DNA of 64,000 nucleotides from Combretum micranthum (taxonomy: Eukaryota; Streptophyta; Magnoliopsida; Myrtales; Combretaceae), in assembly GCA_024138025.1 (NCBI GenBank), contig JAMXBD010000390.1, positions 806,001 to 870,000 of the forward strand, given 5' to 3'. Below are positions 14,144 through 24,727 of this stretch, piece after piece; the first letter of the stretch is position 1, and every line of letters begins with the position of its first letter. Both the position numbers and the translations under genes were made by a program. A model generated the notes under the pieces. That model saw only the letters and a program-made list of their open reading frames with translations. It searched no databases and had not been told where the DNA came from.

Positions 14144-14281
14144 AGTGGTTCTGGACCTATATGACGAAACAGACGGGGATGTAAGTTTTATAAGTAAGGA
14201 AGTATGTAATACCTCACAAATATAGATGGTGGAACTATAATTATAGAGGCGCATTTCCGGTGTAATGGCTTGGAGTTTGTT

Positions 14282-14348
14282 AGAAATCCAAAATTAAGCG
14301 TGCTTTGAGCAGAGTAATCCCAAGATGGGTGACTCTCTGGGAAGCACT
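14282..14348 (+). other. 5S rRNA-like segment in Cassandra 3' LTR
   Basis: This is better preserved than the 5' LTR copy. Box A (ttaagcgtgcttt) and box C (gatgggtgac) of the RNA polymerase III internal promoter are nearly intact. Known Cassandra elements keep these boxes. Confidence 0.85.
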
Positions 14349-15156
14349 GGCACCAGAAGGATAAACCTATGTAGCGTATGGCCAAAGCGGATAATACCTT
14401 GATGGATAGAGTTCCGAGCCATTACACAGTACCTCTGGTATCTTGGTTGTGCCTGAGGATACGTTGGGAGGGCCAGTGTACTTGGCATCACGATCTCTGC
14501 TCGGGGTAACTTGAGGGCCTAGAGGTGCTCCTCCGCTGCGGTAGAGCCTAGGATGGCAGGTCGTGACAATTTGTATGGAATTCTTTAGTGTGTGTTATTT
14601 TTTTCTCTGTGTTTTTCCTTTTTTTTTTGTTGTTGTTTCTTATGTCTGTGTCAAGTATTTATAGGCTCACTTACTTGCTGACCTACCACTCACTTACCCG
14701 CTTGCTGATATATGCGCTTACCTTATTTAGTAGTTGACTGACATTGCGCTTACCTCATCCAGCCACTAACATATGAGCTTACATCATTTGGCTAATGAGA
14801 GCATATGAAAAAAACAAGGAGTAAAAGAATAATTTGCCTCCTTACAAAATCGAACCTAGGTCTTCTTTATGCATGCTAGTGACTTATCCATATAAGCTGT
14901 TGGCATGTACCTTGTTTTGGTTTACACAAAAAAGATATTTAAGGTTTTCGTAATGGGCCCAATGGTCCATCTAATTGGGTTTAGAAAATGTATAATTAAA
15001 ATTGGTATTATGTCAAGCCAAAAAAAAATTGTATCTTTTATTTTCTTATATTTCCCCTTTTTTCTTATATATTTATTGTGATGATTTCTTTTTATTTTTT
15101 AATTTGTAAGCTTAATATAATATTAACCTTAAATGGGCAAAAATGGAGTGTCTACA

Positions 15157-15451
15157 CTTCTTTAATAGCTAGAAGCTCCTCTTCGCCCATTGTTTGAAGC
15201 TTTCTTTTCTTTTCTTCTCACCTTCAGCACTAAAACTCTCTACCATGGGTTGTTGTTAATTTAGTTGTGGATAGGTTTCACTAAGTGGTAGCTGAGATTG
15301 TGACCATGGGAGGGGATGTTCTTCTTCCAAAGATGTCTAGGGTGTTAGCTTTCAAAGTAGCCTTTCATGCCTTTCTCCATCAAAGGCCTTGATAAGGAGG
15401 TAGTCATATAGTCATAATAACCATCATCGCTTTCATCGAAGAGGATAAAGT
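15157..15451 (-). pseudogene. 3' tail of a broken ATHILA-ORF1-like ORF (old gypsy element)
   Basis: On the minus strand an open frame runs from 15451 to a TAA at 15347-15345. It is acidic (a DESDDGYYDY block) and reads in phase with 24727-24689 and 37788 onward if the copia and Athila insertions and one TSD copy each are removed. It is therefore the severed C-terminus of the coding remnant lying at 37788-43760. Downstream (15157-15344) only short lysine-rich frames are seen. Confidence 0.6.
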
Positions 15452-17347
15452 TGTTAGAAATAATACACAAGGAATACTTAAGAGGGAGGGAAGGGGTGTG
15501 TGGTGGTGAATTAAGTATTACAAATTTTTCTATTTTATTAAACCAGATTAATTAATTAAGATAAGACAAGAGAAAACTTAAACAAACAGATACGGTAGAA
15601 TAAACTAACTAAAACTAATTAATAAATAAGCAGTGATAAAGAAGCACAGATAGAGATAAAGAGAAGTAACACAAGGATTTAACGTGGAGTTCGGCTTACT
15701 GCTTATTCTCCATGGTGCAAATGCCTCAAAGAGGGCTTTTATCACTATATTGATTATTCCAAAATCAATACACCTCTTAGACGAGGAATTACAACAAAAC
15801 CCATCACAATAAGACTTTTACAATTGCCTTTCACAAAGGACTTCCACTTAATAAATCAAGTGTTGTGCTGGTAACACACAACCAGACTTCAAATGCCTCC
15901 TACTGAGGACTTCTTGCCTAATTGCAATTAGGATGATGCTGGTAACTCCAGACCAGACTTCAAATGCCTCCCACTGAGGACTTCTTTTTGCCTTCCACGA
16001 AGGATTTCCCACCTAATCGCAACTAAGACGATGCTGGTAACTCCATACCAGGCTTCAAATGCCTCCCACTAATGATTTCTCTTTGCCTCCACTGAGGATT
16101 TTTAACTTTGCCTCTACGAGGACTTCTTTTACAAATGCCTCATTTGATGACTTTTTACAAACAACTCATATATGATCATATTTACAAATTGAGAAGCTCT
16201 TAAGGAAATATATAAATTTCCTTTACAAAGAAATGCTCCTACTTGAGTAAATTTACAATAGAAAATTCTTTAGGAATTTTACAAATTTCTTTTACAAATT
16301 GAGCTCCTTAAACGAGTAGATAATCAACTTTTGTAAATCTTAAACAGTGCTAAAAAAACTCTTGTTTAGAGGTATCAGCAAATTTCGAAACAGAGCACTA
16401 ATTGTTCTCCTAAAAAAATTTACAAATTAACTAGAACGAGAACAAAAACACAAGTAAAAAAAAAAAAAGCTTTATAGAATGTTGTTTTTGTTTTTACTGT
16501 GCATTCAAAAATCTAATATATTTCTTTTTATTCTCTCTCAAAGAGAATAGGAAAATTATATTTATAGCTCTTGATAAAAATTTGCTCATTATCAAAGAGT
16601 TTCTGACAATCCATACTTGTGTTTAATATACTTAACATTTTAATAACATATAAAAGTTAAAAGTAGTGAAAGAGCATGTAATGTGTCTAACACATGCAGT
16701 AAATGCATTCCAATAGCTTTTTTCTTTCTAAAGTCGAGGGCAAACTTTCTGAAGTCAAGGCCTAAGCTTTAGCCCTTAACTTTTTAAATTTTGCCCAAGG
16801 GAAAATTTTCTGAAGTCGAAGTCTGAGGTCAAAGCCTAAACTTCAGCCCTTGATTTTATAAATTTTGTCCAAGGGCAAGCTTTCTGAAGTCGATGTCTGA
16901 GGTTAAGGCTTAAACTTCAACTCTTGGTAAAGAGAAAACTTTGTGAAGTCGAGGTTTGAGGTCGATGCCTAAACTTTAGCCCTTGACTTTATAAATTTGG
17001 CCTAAAACTCTACCTCTTAACTTTACGATTTTGCACAAAACTCCAGCCCTTGACTTCACAGTTTTGCCCAAAACTTCAACACTTGATTTTACAAGTTTTG
17101 CCCAAAACTTAGTCTTTTATCTTTATCTGATAAATAGTGCCCCCACCTTTCTTCTATTGGGCTCGATATCTCTGTCTTGACTTTTATTCAACTTTTTGTT
17201 CTATTAAAACTTAAATAACAGCAGAACAAATACAAACATATATATATATATATATATATTAAGTATTTAAACAATTAAGGGTATTTAAATAATTAATTGT
17301 GTAATAATTATTCTCATCAAAATCATTCGTGAACATAAAGTTCGATA
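15452..17347 (-). repeat. 3' LTR of the copia element (1896 bp)
   Basis: On the plus strand it starts TGTTAGAAATAATAC and ends GTTCGATA (CA decayed to TA). It contains repeated 'gcctcccactgaggacttc' units (about 15880-16160), a roughly 70-bp repeat built on 'ctgaagtcgaggtctgaggt' (about 16735-16985), and a 32-bp array (16985-17110, about 4 copies). The minus-strand TATAAATA is at 16559-16566. An AT microsatellite lies near 17239-17262. Confidence 0.9.
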
Positions 17348-17362
17348 ATCTCCTCCTTTTTT
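17348..17362 (-). other. Polypurine tract of the copia element
   Basis: The minus strand reads AAAAAAGGAGGAGAT immediately before the 3' LTR start. Confidence 0.75.
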
Positions 17363-17867
17363 ATGAGAATAAACATGCACAATCAATTCTAAAATAATTT
17401 TTAATTGTTCAAATACTTCTCTCCCTTTCTCATCAAAAAGAAAAAATAAAGAAAAGAAGAAAACAAATTTTGTTAAAAAAAATTAACTAAAACAAAATCA
17501 ATTTTCTCCTCCTATCAAAAGCACTTTTCAAAAAAAAAAATTCTCCCCTTTTTTAAAACTAACTTTGCTTCTTTTTTCTTTTATGAAAAATCGAGACAAA
17601 AAAAAAGGAAATTTTCTTTTAAAAAAAGTGCCTCCCTTGTTTCAAATAACCTTTGTTTTATTTTAAAAAAAAAAATTAAAACAAAGCATAGAAGGATATA
17701 AAAAAATTCATAAAAACAGAAAATTAGAAAAGACAAACATTGGCATACAAGCACAAACACGAACACAAACATACATGCAAGTGCAGACTTTATTCTAAAG
17801 TCTGCAAATTTATCAGCTAAGAGACTTAAGATCAGATTTTCAAGGAAGTTCCTGGTTCAAAAATATT

Positions 17868-20800
17868 TTAGCACTCATCAACTTTTAACATGCCCAATTC
17901 TCCTCTTAAAGTGCAAAACAGTTCTTCACTCAAGTGTTTAGTAAAAATATCAGCAAGCTGATGGTTTGTATCAACAAATTCCCAACCAATATCCTTGTTT
18001 AGAATATGATCACAAATGAAATGATGTCTAATCTCAATATGCTTAGTTCTTGAGTGTTGAATGGGATTTTTAGTCAAATTTATAGCACTTGTATTACCAC
18101 ACCGAATTGGTACACCTTCAAATTTTAAACCAAAGTCTAATAAAGTTTGTTTCATCCATAAAATTTGTGCAGAACAACTGCTAGTAGCTATATATTTAGC
18201 TTCAGCAGTTGATAATGCAATAGAATTTTTCTTCTTTGAGTGCCAAGATATTAAAGAATTACTAAGAAAATGACACGTGCTACTTGTGCTTTTTCGATCT
18301 ACTTTGCTACTAGCAAAGTCAGCATCAGAGTATCCAACAAGATCAAAAGAAGTATGTTTGGGATACCATAAGCCAATTCTAATAGAGCTCACAAGGTACT
18401 TGAAGATGTGTTTGACTGCATCCAAGTGAGATTCTTTTGAGCAAGATTGAAATCGTGCACATACACATACAGAAAACATGATATCAGGTCTAGAAATTGT
18501 TAAATATAACAAACTACCTATCATGCATCTATACATCTTTTCACAAACATTTTTACCTTTTTCATCTTTGTCTAGTTTTACATTAGTGCCCCTAGGTGTA
18601 GGTTTAGACTTACAACTATCCATTTTAAACCTTTTTAAAAAATCTTTAGTATATTTAGATTGATTAATAAAGGTTCCAGATCTTGATTACTTAATTTGTA
18701 GCCCAAGAAAATAATGAGTTCTCCCATCATACTTATTTCAAATTCTTTTTGTATGAACCCAACAAAAACTTTTATAAGTGAAGAATTAGTGGCACCAAAC
18801 ACAATGTCATCTACATAAATCTGTATGATTAATGTATCAAAATTATGATTTTTGATAAAAAGAGTTGTATCAATTTTTCCTCTTGAAAATCCATTATTTA
18901 TTAAAAAGCTACTAAGTTTTTCATACCAAGCTCTGGGAGCTTACTCGAGACCATAAAAAGTTTTATTCAATTTAAAAACATGATTGGAAAATTCATTATT
19001 TTCAAAACCCAGTGGTCGCTCGACATAGACCTCTTTTTTATGAAACCATTTAGAAAAGTACTTTTGACATCCATTTGATAAAGGATAAAATCTTTATGAG
19101 TAGCATATGCCAAAAGCATTCTTATAGATTCTAGTCTTGCAACCGGGGCAAAAGTCTCATCAAAATCTATCCCCTCTTCTTGTGTATAGCTTTTAGCAAC
19201 TAACTTAGCTTTGTTCCCAGTTACTATTCCAAATTCATCCATTTTATTTCTAAAAACCCATTTTGTCCCTATGACAGTTTTATTTTCAGGCCTTGCAACA
19301 AGATTCCAAACCTTACTTCTAGTGAATTGGTTTAGTTTATCTTGCATGGTTTGAATACAAAACTCATCTTTTAAAGCTTCTTCCAAGGTTTTAGGTTCAA
19401 GTTTTGATAGAAAAACTAAATTGGTTATGTTTCTAAGAGATGATGAAGTTTGTACCTTATTTGAAGATTCACCTATTATTAAATCTTTTGGATATGAACT
19501 AGCATATTTACATTCCCTAGTAGATTACTATCATGCTTGTGCACATCATCAACAGCAGCAAATTTTTCAACAGCAGAAATAGTACTAGAATTTTCAACAT
19601 TAGAACATGAAAGATTATTTATTCTATCATAGACATCATTAACATCATTATTAACATTTATAGGAGTCAAACAATCATAAAAAACAATATGTATAGATTC
19701 TTCTACAACAGAAGTTCTTTTGTTATATACCCTATATGCTTTACTAGATGAAGAAATCCTAGAAAGATTCCTATATCAGATTTAACATCAAATTTTTCTA
19801 GATATTATTTTCCATTTATTATGATATAACACTTTGTGCCAAAGGGATGAAAATAAGAAATGTTTGGTCTTTTCCCTTTCCACATCTCATAGGGGGTTTT
19901 CTTTATGATTGGTCTAATATAAATTATGTTTGAAATATAGCAAGTGGTATTGACAACTTTAGCCAAAAATATTTTAGCAAATTATTTTCACACAACATGG
20001 TTCTAGCCATTTCTATTAAAATTCTATTCTTTCTTTCGGCTATACCATTCTGTTGTGGGGTTCTAGGTACTAAAAAAGTGTGTTCAATATCATATCTTTC
20101 ACAAAAATTACTCATTTCAAGATTTTCAAACTCTGCCCCATGTTCACTTCTTATTGAAGCTATATTAAGACTTTTTTCATTTTGGACTTTTTTGCAAAAT
20201 TTAAAAAAGACATTATTGGTTTCGTCTTTAGAGACAAGAAATAAAGTCCATTAAAATCTAGAGAAGTCATCAACAATAACTAAAGTGTATCTTTTTCCTC
20301 CTAAACTCAAAGTTTGAGTAGAACTAAAATGATCCATATGTAACAGTTGCAATGACCTAGAAGTAGAAACTTCATCCTTAGCCTTAAAGAAGTCTTAGTT
20401 TGCTTTCCTTATTGGCATGCTTGACAAATCTTGTTATTTTGAAAATTTAAACTTGGTAAACCTTTAACAAGATTTTTCTTTGCAAGATTTGAAATTAATT
20501 TCATGTTAGCATTTCCCAATTTTCTATGCCATAACCAACTATTGTCATTTTGAGTATATAGACATGTTTGACTTGATGATTTAAAATCATCTAAATTAAT
20601 TTTTTAAATATTTTTATATCTATATCCTTCAAAGCATACTTGGTTATTATCAATTCTTTCTATAGTACATCTTTTGGCATAAATTGTTACTTTGAAACCA
20701 TTATCACAAAGTTGACTTATACTAAGCAGATTATGTATTAGATTATCTACCAACAACAAATTATTAATAACAAGATCTTTATTAAAGATAATGCTACCTT

Positions 20801-20954
20801 TACCCAAAACAGTTGATTTTCTATGATCTCCAAAGGTAACACTCCTTTGATCCATCAAGTCCAGCTTTGAAAATTTGGAAGCAACTCCAATCATATGCCT
20901 AGAGCACCCGTTGTCTAAGTACCATTTGTTGCTGCCACTTGAGGATCCCTGCAA
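17868..20954 (-). pseudogene. Copia pol remnant (protease, integrase, RT, RNase H)
   Basis: Order on the minus strand: protease (20954-20604) with WYLDNGCSRHM, the active-site D followed by N instead of the usual S; a degraded GAG-pre-integrase zone (about 20600-20300); integrase core (20115-19924) with the TPQQNGIAERKNR motif; RT start (19386-18967) with GTKWVFRNK and [11 protein letters not shown]; an RT catalytic YVDD at about 18820-18799; and RNase H (18623-17868) with LSTAEAKYIA and the C-terminal ADIFTKHL. Several frames are joined only by frameshifts and stops, so no functional polyprotein can be made. The region 17363-17867 between pol and the LTR is AT-rich and non-coding. Confidence 0.93.
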
Positions 20955-20963
20955 AGTAAGTTA

Positions 20964-22749
20964 TTATTTCTTTGACACCCATTTCTGTTTGGGTTCTCTT
21001 GGGTTAGAAACAGATAAAACTTCTTTCTTATCCACCCAAACATACTTGCTTTTATGATCCGAGAGCAAAGCCTTCCTTATTGCACACAAGTGTGTAATAT
21101 GGCTAGACTTGCCACAATAATTACAAGTGCCATAAGTGGCTTTTAAACCGAGTCTTATGAGACTTATAATTTCTTTACCTATCATAGCCAATTCCATATT
21201 TGTTAGAATCAGATTTTGCTCACCAAGAAGAGTATTTAAATTTTTCTCTCCTTGTGTGAATTTAGCTATGAAAGCTTTCGAATCATCTAAACTAGATTTC
21301 ATATTTATATTTTCTATTCTTAACTCATCTAGCTCTTTCAAAAGTTCATTGTTATTGATGTTGTTGCTAGTAGATGCAGGTTTATTATCATCTTTTATAG
21401 TTTTAATTTCTAAATCTAAAAGATCATTTTCAATTTTTAATTTATCATTCTGTTCAACCAGAATTTTATTTTCTGTTTCTAGTTTCCTATTTTTATTTCT
21501 AATTTCATTAATTTTCAAATTCATGCTACTAAGATTTTCATGCAAGCTATCTCTTTTAAAACCTAGAGCTGTTATTATTTTGTCTTTTTCTTCATTTTCA
21601 GTTTTAAGCTCATTAATTTCATCTTGAAACTCTTCTAATCCAACTAAAGCATTTTGTATCATTTTTAAGTTGTTTATTATCTTCTTCGGATTTTTTAAGC
21701 TTTTTACAACCCTTTTTATACATGTCAAGCAATTCATCATTAGAGCAGGAAGTTGAAGGATTGTTTACCTCATCATGGATTTCCATGAAGCATAACTCTT
21801 CTTCATTAGAATTTGATGACTCCTGATCACTTCAAGTAGCAATAAGTGCTTCCCTCTTGGATCTTTTTTGTGCTTTCTTGAGGAGAGGGCAGTTTGGTTG
21901 GATGTGTCCTGTTTTCTAGTACTTATAGCACACAACATCCTTCCTTTCCTTTCTAAACTTTGAGGAGCCGCCAGCCTTTATAAATTTGTTGAAATTCTTT
22001 GCAAACAATATAACATCTTCGTTTATCTCTTCCTTATCATAATCATTGTTGGTTGCCATCAGAGTAATAGCCTTCTTTTGGGATTCTTCACTTTGATTCT
22101 TAATGAGCTCATGAGTCTTGAGTACACCAAGAAGCTCTTCTTTTGTCAGTATGTTGAGATCCCTAGCTTCCTCTATTGTTGTCCATTTTGCTTCCCATTC
22201 CTTTGGCAATGATCTAAGAAATTTTGAATTTATTTCAACATTAGTAAAGCTCTTGCCCAAAACACTCAAAGGATTAATGATATTAATGAATCTATCATTC
22301 ATTTGATCAATTGTTTCACCAAGTAGCATCTTAAAACTTTCAAATTGACCAACCAACAAGCTTATTTTAGTGTCTTTGATCCTAGAAGTTCCTTCATAAG
22401 TTACTTCAAGTTCATCTCAAATTTCTTTAGCAGATTTACAAGTACAAACTCTATTGAAATCACTTTCATTCAATCCACAATGAAGAATATTTATGGCAGC
22501 TTCATTATAATCCAGTTTTTTCCAATCATCTTCTGAATATTGATATTCATTTTTATTTTCAATTGTAAAAGGTCTTTTTTCAACTACTCTCCATATTAAT
22601 CTATGTTGAGCTTTCAAAAATATATTCATTCTACAGTTCCAATAAAGGTAATTACCCCCACTAAAAAACGGTGACCTATTTATAGCCTGACCCTCCAAGA
22701 ATCCTAGTGTATTAAAAGTCATGATCTTTTCTCTTTTGCGTTTAAGCAA
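20964..22749 (-). pseudogene. Copia gag remnant
   Basis: The N-terminal copia gag domain is at 22749-22417 (likely start ATG at 22722; PFFSGGNYLYW block). It ends at a TGA where the frame otherwise continues as gag (DELEVTYEG), so this looks like a nonsense change. A second block (22359-21916) continues gag (FESFKMLLGET) and reaches a zinc-knuckle region whose second cysteine is lost and which is followed by a stop. A third block (21740-20964) is a long Lys/Glu/Asn-rich coiled coil followed by CNYCGKSSHITHLC, a CX2CX4HX4C knuckle. Nucleic-acid binding and particle assembly would be the family role; this copy is dead. Confidence 0.88.
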
Positions 22750-22762
22750 TCAATCACAAGAG

Positions 22763-22780
22763 ACCAGGCTTTGATACCAA
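22763..22780 (-). other. Copia primer binding site (initiator tRNA-Met)
   Basis: The minus strand reads TGGTATCAAAGCCTGG directly after the 5' LTR, one mismatch from the canonical TGGTATCAGAGCC start. Confidence 0.9.
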
Positions 22781-22781
22781 T

Positions 22782-24688
22782 TGTTATAAATAATACCCGA
22801 TGAATACTTAAGAGAGAGAGAGAGAGATAGAGAGAGAGAGGGGAGGTGAATTAAGTATTACAAATTTTTCTGTTTTATCAAACCAGATTAATTGACTAAG
22901 ATAAGACAAGAGAAAACTTAAACAAACAAATGCAGCGGAATAAACTAAGTAAAACTGATTAAAAAATAAGCAGTGATAAAGATGCACAAGGAGAGAGAAA
23001 GAGAAGCAACACAATGATTTAATATGGAGTTCGGCCCACTGCCTACTCTCCACGGTGCAAATGCCTCAAAGAGGACTTTTACCACTATATTGATTATTCC
23101 AAAATCAATACACCTCTTAGACGATGAATTACAACAAAAGCTATCACAATAGGACTTTTACAATTGCCTCTCACAAAGGACTTCCACTTGATAAATCAAG
23201 TGTTGTGTTGGTAATACACAATCAGACTTCAAATGCCTCCCACTGATGACTTCTCTTTGCCTTCCACGAAGGACTTCCCGCCTAATCACAATTAGGACAA
23301 TGCTGATAACTCCAGGCTAAACTTCAAATGTCTCCCACTGAGGACTTCTTTTTGCTTCTACTGAGGACTTTTAAGTTTGCATCTACGAGGACTTCATTTA
23401 CAAATGCCTCCTTTGAGGACTTTTTACAAATAGCTCCTATATGAGCAGATTTACAAACTGAAAATGTTCTTAAGGAAATATACAAATTTTTTTTACAATG
23501 AAACACTCCTACTGGAGCAGATTTACAATAGAAAATACTTTAGGAATTTTACAAATTCCTTTTATAGACTAAGCTCCTTAAATGAGCAGATAATCAACTT
23601 TTGTAAATCTTAAACAGTGTTCAAAAACTCTTGTTGAAAGATATCAACAAATTTCGAAATAGAGCATTAATTATTCTCTTAAAAAAATTTACAAATTAAC
23701 AAGAACGAGAACAAAAACACAAGTAAAAAAAAAAAAAGCTTTATAGAATGTTGTTTTCGTTTTTACTGCGCATTCAAAAAAAAATCTAATATATTTCTTT
23801 TTATTCTCTCTCTCAAAGAGAAGAGGAAAATTCTATTTATAGCTCTTGATAAAAATTTGCCCATTATCAAAAAGTTTCTGACAACCCATACCTGTATTTA
23901 ATATACTTAAAGTTTAAAAGTCAAAGGCAGTGAAAGAGCATTAAATGTGTCTGACACATGCATTAAATGCATTCCAACAGCTCTTTTCTTTCTAAAGTCG
24001 ACGACAAACTTTCTGAAGTCGAGGTCTGAAGTCAAGGCCTAAACTTCAGTCATTTACTTTATAAATTTTGTCTAAGGGCAAGCTTTCTAAAATCGAGGTT
24101 TGAGGTTGAGGCCTAAACTTCAGCTCTTGATTTTATAAATTTTGCCCAAGGACAAACTTTCTAAAGTCGAGGTCTGAGGCCGAGGCCTAAACTTCAGCCC
24201 TTGACTTTATAAATTTTTCTCAAAACTCCAACACTTGACTTTTCAATTTTGCCAAAAACTCCAGCCTTTGACTTTTCGATTTTGCCCAAAACTCCAGCCA
24301 TTGACTTCATAGTTTTGCCTAAAACTCCAGCCTTTGACTTCACAATTTTTCCCAAAACTTCAGCTCTTGACTTTATAGTTTTGCCTAAAACTCCAGCTCT
24401 TGACTTCACAGTTTTGCCCAAAATTTCAACACTTGATTTTACAAGTTTTGCCCAAAACTTAATCTTTTGTCTTTATCTGATGAATAGTGCCTTCACGTTT
24501 CTTCTACCGGGCTCGATAGCTTTGTCTTGACTTTTATTCAACTTTTTGTTCTATTAAAACATACATAACAACAGAACAAATACAAAGCATATATATATAT
24601 TATGTATTTAAACAATTGAGGATATTTAAATAATTAATTATGTAATAATTATTCTTATCAAAATCATTCATGAACATAAAGTTCAACA
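22782..24688 (-). repeat. 5' LTR of the copia element (1907 bp)
   Basis: On the plus strand it starts TGTTATAAATAATAC and ends GTTCAACA. The minus-strand promoter TATAAATA is at 23834-23841. A GA microsatellite lies at 22806-22841. The 32-bp 'cttgacttcacagttttgcc' array is longer here (about 8 units, 24190-24460) than in the other LTR (about 4). Confidence 0.9.
24190..24460. repeat. 32-bp tandem array in copia 5' LTR, about 8 units
   Basis: The unit is approximately 'cttgacttcacagttttgcc' plus 'caaaactccagc'. The array creates long open frames on both strands with a repetitive product; these are artefacts. Confidence 0.85.
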
Positions 24689-24727
24689 TAAGTCACTTTC
24701 TTCTTCACTAGCTTTTTGTTCGATGCT
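24689..24727 (-). pseudogene. 39-bp sliver of the interrupted ORF between copia and Athila
   Basis: Only 39 bases separate the copia TG...CA end (24688) from the Athila LTR (24728). They read in frame (SIEQKASEEESD) with 15451-15345 on one side and with 37788 onward on the other. Confidence 0.6.

Larger units (their letters stand above)
10214..14568 (+). mobile_element. Cassandra TRIM retrotransposon with 5S-rRNA-derived LTRs, split by T-B
   Basis: Ends are TGTAATACC and GGTCGTGACA with the 5-bp TSD atttg (10209-10213 and 14569-14573); the empty site is visible in the other LARD LTR. Without the nested T-B unit the element is about 801 bp: LTRs of about 362 bp (10214-10445 plus 14000-14129) and 364 bp (14205-14568) and a 75-bp internal region with an initiator-tRNA-Met PBS. 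Both LTRs contain a stretch matching the 3' half of plant 5S rRNA (TTAAGCGTGCTT...GATGGGTGA...GGGAAGC), the hallmark of Cassandra elements. There is no coding capacity, so mobility must depend on an autonomous element. Identification is by recall of the family, not by a search. Confidence 0.92.
1..15156 (-). mobile_element. LARD-like non-autonomous LTR element (Tat/Ogre-type PBS), left end outside the window
   Basis: Positions 1-1380 and 9019-15156 (after removing nested insertions) are two copies of the same sequence and act as LTRs. Viewed on the plus strand, the right copy starts TGTCGAGCC and ends GTGTCTACA; the left copy ends at the matching CCTACA. Just inside the right LTR the minus strand reads TGGCGACTCCATTGGGGAT (5489-5507), a PBS of the kind known from Tat/Ogre Ty3/gypsy elements. 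Just inside the left LTR the minus strand is a purine run (AAAGAGGGGCAG, about 1383-1394), which fits a PPT. This gives minus orientation. The internal domain (1381-5508) is about 4.1 kb and has no recognisable gag or pol, which fits a large retrotransposon derivative. The left TSD lies outside the window; the right flank starts at 15157. Lineage is inferred from the PBS only. Confidence 0.7.
9019..15156 (-). repeat. 5' LTR of the LARD-like element, interrupted by Cassandra
   Basis: The plus strand starts TGTCGAGCCTGG and ends TGTCTACA. The LTR itself is about 1.8 kb after removal of the 4355-bp Cassandra/T-B insertion and its extra 5-bp TSD copy. The uninterrupted sequence around the insertion point is preserved in the left LTR at about 735-760, which confirms the empty site. 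Confidence 0.75.
15452..24688 (-). mobile_element. Ty1/copia LTR retrotransposon, decayed, 9.2 kb
   Basis: Two LTRs (15452-17347 and 22782-24688) flank gag-pol remnants on the minus strand in copia order: gag, protease, integrase, RT, RNase H. The PBS is at 22763-22780 and the PPT at 17348-17362. The TSD is near-perfect: aaagt (15447-15451) and taagt (24689-24693). Many stops and frameshifts make it non-autonomous. The long coiled-coil extension of gag and tRNA-Met PBS could suggest a Sire-type lineage, but that is tentative. Confidence 0.92.

Noticed and set aside
10291..14348. Functional 5S rRNA genes
   Set aside because: Both 5S-like segments are partial, lie inside Cassandra LTRs and lack the 5' part of the gene.
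13970..14491. Three overlapping minus-strand ORFs with somewhat higher GC
   Set aside because: They lie on the Cassandra LTRs and 5S-like segments, which are non-coding.
15880..16160. CRISPR-like repeats
   Set aside because: The repeats are degenerate, differently spaced, lie in a plant LTR and lack unique spacers or cas genes.
24194..24530. Open frames on both strands with repeated short peptides
   Set aside because: The 32-bp array has no stops in several frames; simultaneous frames on both strands show they are artefacts.
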